Shown here piece by piece: positions 60,955-64,000 of a stretch of 64,000 nt of DNA. Numbering within the stretch: position 1 is the stretch's first letter; each line of letters starts with the position of its first letter. The notes beneath the pieces were generated by a model. The model was not told the origin of the DNA, did not search any database, and was given only the letters and a program-made list of their open reading frames with translations. The position numbers and the translations under genes are program-made. The DNA lies in assembly GCA_046329575.1 (NCBI GenBank), contig JAXLUJ010000003.1, positions 1 through 64,000 on the forward strand, in the 5' to 3' direction. The DNA comes from UBA1941 sp046329575 (GTDB lineage Bacteria; Bacteroidota; Bacteroidia; Chitinophagales; LD1).

Positions 60955-61833
60955 TTAACACTGTGTTAAATCGAACACTTCCCCAGGTTGTTTGAACGCG
61001 TGTGCCCGCGTAGGCATTTTATCGGAACAATCGTTCACGCGGGCCCCGCCAACCAGCAGTTGTGCCTGCGGGAAACGAGCATTGAGCGTTTTAAAAAGTT
61101 CTTCCAAACAAGTGGTATGCATTGGTGTGGTGAGAATTGTTAAAAGGAAATCGGGGCGAATCAGCTCCTCTGTTCTATGACAATTATCAGCTAACAAACC
61201 ATCGCCTACATTGTAAACGCGCTGTCCTTTCTTCCGCAGCAAATATTCCATAAACAACAATTGCAGATCGTGGCATTCGCCTTCCGGCAGAAATAACAGC
61301 CACTTTTTCGAATCCACCGAAATATTCTGGTAAAGATGATCGATGGCCACGCACAATTTCCGGCGAATAAGATTCCTGATGAAAATTTCCTGAGCAGAAT
61401 TGATGGTTCCGGTGCTCCATAAAATAGCACAACGCTCCAGGAAGGGAAACACCACAGTGGTAAACGATTCTTCAAAACCCATTTTTGTGAGCGATAGCGA
61501 CAGCATTTTTTCAAAGGCACTTTCGTCCATTTCCAAAACGGCCTTTTGCAGTTCATCAATTAAATCATTTGCCTTTGGTTCCTGATTGCTGAGTGTTCTC
61601 AATTGCTGCTGTAACTCGGTATCGGTAAGTTTGGCCAGATTAGAAATCTTCATGCCGTGGCGGTTGAGCAACGCAATATTGAGAATGCGCTTGAGTTCGC
61701 CGCTATTGTAGTAACGGATGTTGGTGGTAGTTCGGCCGGGTGTAAGCAGTTTGTAGCGTTGTTCCCATATACGCAGCGTATGGGCTTTGATGCCGGAAAG
61801 TTTTTCTAAGTCCTTGATCGAATATTGCGCCAT
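60955..61833 (-). CDS. MerR-family regulator with B12-binding-like domain (CarH-type)
   Basis: CarH/LitR-type regulators bind adenosylcobalamin and release DNA in light. The 292-residue protein has a MerR winged helix (~1-70: YSIKDLEKLSGIKAHTLRIWEQRY...PGRTTTNIRYY), a helical B12-binding-2-like domain (~85-165) and a Rossmann-like B12-binding domain (~175-290). The CarH cobalamin-contact motif W-x9-E-H appears as Trp139-x9-Glu149 with Ile150 instead of His. The cobalt-ligand candidate His188 in GECHDLQLL is kept. It could therefore be a modified B12 photoreceptor, or a regulator that has lost part of the pocket. It lies 22 nt after the sugar dehydrogenase gene and is probably co-transcribed. 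Confidence 0.85.
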   Translation of the reverse strand: MAQYSIKDLEKLSGIKAHTLRIWEQRYKLLTPGRTTTNIRYYNSGELKRILNIALLNRHGMKISNLAKLTDTELQQQLRTLSNQEPKANDLIDELQKAVLEMDESAFEKMLSLSLTKMGFEESFTTVVFPFLERCAILWSTGTINSAQEIFIRNLIRRKLCVAIDHLYQNISVDSKKWLLFLPEGECHDLQLLFMEYLLRKKGQRVYNVGDGLLADNCHRTEELIRPDFLLTILTTPMHTTCLEELFKTLNARFPQAQLLVGGARVNDCSDKMPTRAHAFKQPGEVFDLTQC

Positions 61834-61855
61834 ACCTGCGTGTTGGTGAAAATAA

Positions 61856-63481
61856 TTATTCTACCACGATCTTTGTAACCGATTTTATGCCATGGTAACA
61901 CACTTCCACGAAAAATACGCCTTTGGAATCAATTGTGAGTGTGGTTTTGGAAGCATTAGAACGAATGGGTTGTTGCACCTTTTCGCCCAATACATTTCGA
62001 ACTGAAATCCACTTTTCATCGCTATTGCTGAACCATAATTCCATCCGTCCATTGGAAGGATTGGGCGCTACTATAAAATCCTGGTCGCGAACTTCAGCAA
62101 CTCCCACCTCACAATCGCGAAGCGTTACAAAAACGGAATCGGTAATTGAAAAACAGCCGGAAGAACGACTTACTTTTAACTGATAGTAACCGGTTGCCGG
62201 AGGAATGAGCACAGCAGTAGAATCGTACATCATTTTCACCCCATTAAAAAGCCATTCATAAATAAGCCCCTCTCCTTCTACGGCATGCAGCGGCCCACTG
62301 TAGCAACCGTTAAGGGTATCTTCAAAAGTGAAAAAGGCAACAGGGGCGCAATGGGTGGTATCGGTTAATTTTACAATCATGCCGCTATCGATCAGCGCGG
62401 CATATAATTCGCCATATTGATCTTCGCCGAATGAAACAATATTCTTTCCATAAGGCAGAACGCCTAGGGTATCTACGTTCCAGCCGGTGGTAGATTTACT
62501 AAGCATCCAAAACGCCCCTGAGCAGTAATCGCTGAAAATGTATTTCCCGAAAAGATTTCGGTGTTGCGAGCCGCGATACACATAACCGCCATTAACCGAG
62601 CACGAATAACCAAACTGACCGTGGTAATAGTCGAAAACCGGATCTACTTTTGCGATGGTCGCGCAGTTGGTATCGTAACGATGACTACCTTCAAAACAAC
62701 GCCAGCCGTAGTTTTCGCCACCGGTGGAAGCCGCAGGCTGAAAATCGATTTCTTCGTAATATGCCTGTCCTACATCGCCTATCCACATATCGCCGGTGAG
62801 GCGGTCGAAACTGCTGCGCCACGGATTGCGCACGCCATAGGCCCAAATTTCAGGACGCGCATTTGGTGTGCTCACAAAAGGATTGGAAGGTGGAATATGA
62901 TAGATGCTGTCGCCCGGCCGCACTTCAATACGAAGAATTTTGGCCAGCAACGTATCCAAATTTTGTCCGTTATTGCCGGGGTCGCCGCCATTGCCGCCAT
63001 CGCCCAGGTTGATGTAGAGCAAACTATCAGGACCAAACATCATGTTACCGCCATTATGGTTCACATAAGGCTGAGGCGTTTCCAACAAAATAATTTCAGA
63101 AGAAGTATCAGCCACCAGCGAATCAGGCATGCAGTGAAAAGAAGAAATGCGGGTAAATCCGGTGCCACTGCCGTGGATGTAGTTGACATAAAACATGCCG
63201 TCGTTTTTGAAATTCGGACTGAATGCAAAGCCCAACAACCCCTGTTCGTTCGATGAACTATTAACGCGTGAAGTGATATCGAGAAACGGTATGGGCTGAC
63301 GAACACCATGATCAATTACCTGAATGGTGCCGCGTTTTTCAACTATGAACAAACGCGAATCGCTACAGTGTTTAATATCCACCGGTTTTACAAAACCCGA
63401 AGCAAAAGGTTGCAAGGTTATGGGCGATTGCGCCATGGCGAACTGTGCCGCAAAAAGCAGGAGCGTACAGATTTTCTTCAT
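61856..63481 (-). CDS. PQQ-dependent sugar dehydrogenase (GSDH/HHIP-like) with T9SS sorting domain
   Basis: This family oxidises aldose sugars or related polyols with PQQ. The 541-residue protein has a signal peptide (~1-17) and a six-bladed propeller (~25-385) with family motifs: VNHNGGNMMFGPDSLLYINLGDGGNGG (His in the PQQ site), GVRNPWRSSFD (PQQ-contact Arg) and GENYGWRCFEG. A PKD/Ig-like segment follows (~390-460: ...GEGLIYEWLFNG...YYQLKVSRSSGC). The C-terminal type A T9SS sorting domain reads IVAPNPSNGRMELWF...GVFFVEVCYHG. It is exported to the surface. No PQQ synthesis gene is present. It is upstream of the MerR-type regulator. Confidence 0.9.
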   Translation of the reverse strand: MKKICTLLLFAAQFAMAQSPITLQPFASGFVKPVDIKHCSDSRLFIVEKRGTIQVIDHGVRQPIPFLDITSRVNSSSNEQGLLGFAFSPNFKNDGMFYVNYIHGSGTGFTRISSFHCMPDSLVADTSSEIILLETPQPYVNHNGGNMMFGPDSLLYINLGDGGNGGDPGNNGQNLDTLLAKILRIEVRPGDSIYHIPPSNPFVSTPNARPEIWAYGVRNPWRSSFDRLTGDMWIGDVGQAYYEEIDFQPAASTGGENYGWRCFEGSHRYDTNCATIAKVDPVFDYYHGQFGYSCSVNGGYVYRGSQHRNLFGKYIFSDYCSGAFWMLSKSTTGWNVDTLGVLPYGKNIVSFGEDQYGELYAALIDSGMIVKLTDTTHCAPVAFFTFEDTLNGCYSGPLHAVEGEGLIYEWLFNGVKMMYDSTAVLIPPATGYYQLKVSRSSGCFSITDSVFVTLRDCEVGVAEVRDQDFIVAPNPSNGRMELWFSNSDEKWISVRNVLGEKVQQPIRSNASKTTLTIDSKGVFFVEVCYHGIKSVTKIVVE

Positions 63482-63616
63482 TGAGGGAAGTTAGGTGAAA
63501 AACTGAAAGATGAGAACTGGAAGTTGAAAGTTGAATTCAGGCGATTGGATGTTGCATACGTAGCGCCGGGTATCCGTGCATAAGTGCATCAGTGGCGAAA
63601 GCGCTTTCAACCTGCG

Positions 63617-63692
63617 CCTTGTCCCTTGCCTCTTGCCTCTTGCGTCTTGTGTCTTGTGTCTTGTGTCTCGCCCCTTGTGTCTTGCGTCTCTT
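63617..63692. repeat. Degenerate heptamer tract (CTTGYGT)n
   Basis: The 217-bp gap between the sugar dehydrogenase and the transaldolase gene contains about eleven imperfect copies of the 7-mer CTTGTGT / CTTGCGT / CTTGCCT. Nearby (63503-63535) are ACTGGAAGTTGAAAGTTGAA-like phrases common between Bacteroidetes genes. A minus-strand frame over the tract encodes an Arg/Lys-rich string and is not credible. Confidence 0.75.
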
Positions 63693-63698
63693 CCTCCC

Positions 63699-64000
63699 CT
63701 ATCCATTCACCTTTTTGTAATCAGCCAGAAACTTTTCCAGGCCGATATCGGTAAGCGGGTGTTTGAACAAGCCCATGATAGAAGAAAGCGGACAAGTGGC
63801 AATATCGGCTCCTGCTTCGGCGCATTGCACGATATGTAATGGTGTACGAATAGAAGCTGCCAGCACTTCGGTTTTGTAGCCGTAGGTGCGGTAAATTTGA
63901 ACGATTTGACCGATCAGTTGCACGCCTTCCCAGCAGGAGTCGTCGATGCGGCCAATGAAAGGCGACACCATAGATGCGCCGGCCTTAGCCGCCAACAGTG
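63699..64000 (-). CDS. Transaldolase / fructose-6-phosphate aldolase-like protein, C-terminal part, cut by window end
   Basis: The visible ~100 residues are the C-terminal end of a small transaldolase (FSA/TalC type): LLAAKAGASMVSPFIGRIDD, then EVLAASIRTPLHIVQCAEAGADIATCPLSSI and the tail LTDIGLEKFLADYKKV. The AAKAGA and SPF-GR-DD segments are conserved in the family. The Schiff-base lysine lies outside the window. The frame runs open to the window edge. The enzyme transfers dihydroxyacetone units between sugar phosphates in the pentose-phosphate pathway, or acts as an aldolase; which one is not determinable here. Confidence 0.93.
   Translation of the reverse strand, partial: LLAAKAGASMVSPFIGRIDDSCWEGVQLIGQIVQIYRTYGYKTEVLAASIRTPLHIVQCAEAGADIATCPLSSIMGLFKHPLTDIGLEKFLADYKKVNG

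Noticed and set aside
63491..63706. 71-codon minus-strand frame rich in Arg, Lys and Asp
   Set aside because: It is the translation of the heptamer tract and overlaps the transaldolase end.
1..64000. Defence system, prophage, integrative element or secondary-metabolite cluster
   Set aside because: No nuclease-toxin pairs, phage structural genes, integrases, transposases or PKS/NRPS genes were found. fabF here pairs with acpP as in primary metabolism, and the acylase stands alone.
1..64000. tRNA or rRNA genes
   Set aside because: I looked through the gaps longer than about 70 bp by eye and saw no cloverleaf-like sequence or rRNA signature. A covariance-model scan would be needed to exclude small ncRNAs.

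Overview
The window is chromosomal DNA from a member of the Bacteroidota, most probably Chitinophagales/Chitinophagia-like. Supporting signs are a SusC/SusD pair, three proteins with C-terminal type IX secretion (T9SS) sorting domains, a PorE-like OmpA protein, an IPExxxVDY-family gene beside acpP-fabF-rnc, and start regions that carry the Bacteroidetes promoter motif TAnnTTTG rather than strong Shine-Dalgarno sequences. The genus cannot be fixed from the sequence alone. Nearly all of the window is ordinary vertically inherited core genome. I see no phage, integrase, transposase, CRISPR array, tRNA or rRNA.

Layout. 1-5951 (minus): two translationally coupled secreted proteins, one of 1840 aa with a T9SS signal. 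5952-6626: repeat-rich gap. 6627-11424 (minus): rimP-nusA-infB. 11491-19414 (minus): transglutaminase-like membrane protein, thiolase, LEA-like protein, MscS channel, OmpA/TSP3 protein, panB. 19484-21880 (plus): penicillin-acylase-family hydrolase. 22214-25327 (minus): DUF2797 protein, membrane cytochrome c, M1 peptidase. 25409-26800: lpdA. 26870-32622 (minus): lipoprotein, choice-of-anchor V protein, M23 peptidase, LOG protein, sodium symporter. 32812-38140 (plus): SusC, SusD and an Ig-like lipoprotein. 38207-40608 (minus): mtaB-tsaB-arsR, which pairs two steps of modification at tRNA A37. 40840-46239: oxidoreductase, folB, mrdA, hydrolase and flavin monooxygenase. 46240-52779: MsbA-like ABC exporter, rbfA, LolC/E-like permease, TPR lipoprotein, M3 oligopeptidase. 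52998-57357: small proteins, the IPExxxVDY gene, then acpP-fabF-rnc-GGGP synthase. 57841-64000 (minus): PorE-like protein, queE, small secreted protein, MerR/B12-fold regulator, PQQ-type sugar dehydrogenase, transaldolase (cut by the window end).

Functional themes are translation (infB, nusA, rimP, rbfA, tsaB, mtaB, queE, rnc), envelope building and export (mrdA, MsbA-like, LolC/E-like, M23, PorE-like, T9SS clients), nutrient uptake (SusC/D), lipid synthesis (acpP, fabF, GGGP synthase) and peptide turnover (M1, M3, M23).

The least explained material is intergenic. Four copies of one hairpin-forming element family (near 6425, 21981, 53291 and 57591) share a common end of the form GCGGATAGC..CCGCCATAAAAAA. 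Two of them sit inside arrays of short motifs that share the core TTACGAA, and one array contains 73-bp direct repeats. No RAYT-type transposase that could mobilise them is present. A second recurring signal is a -7-like promoter box only 4-6 nt before several start codons, which suggests leaderless mRNAs.
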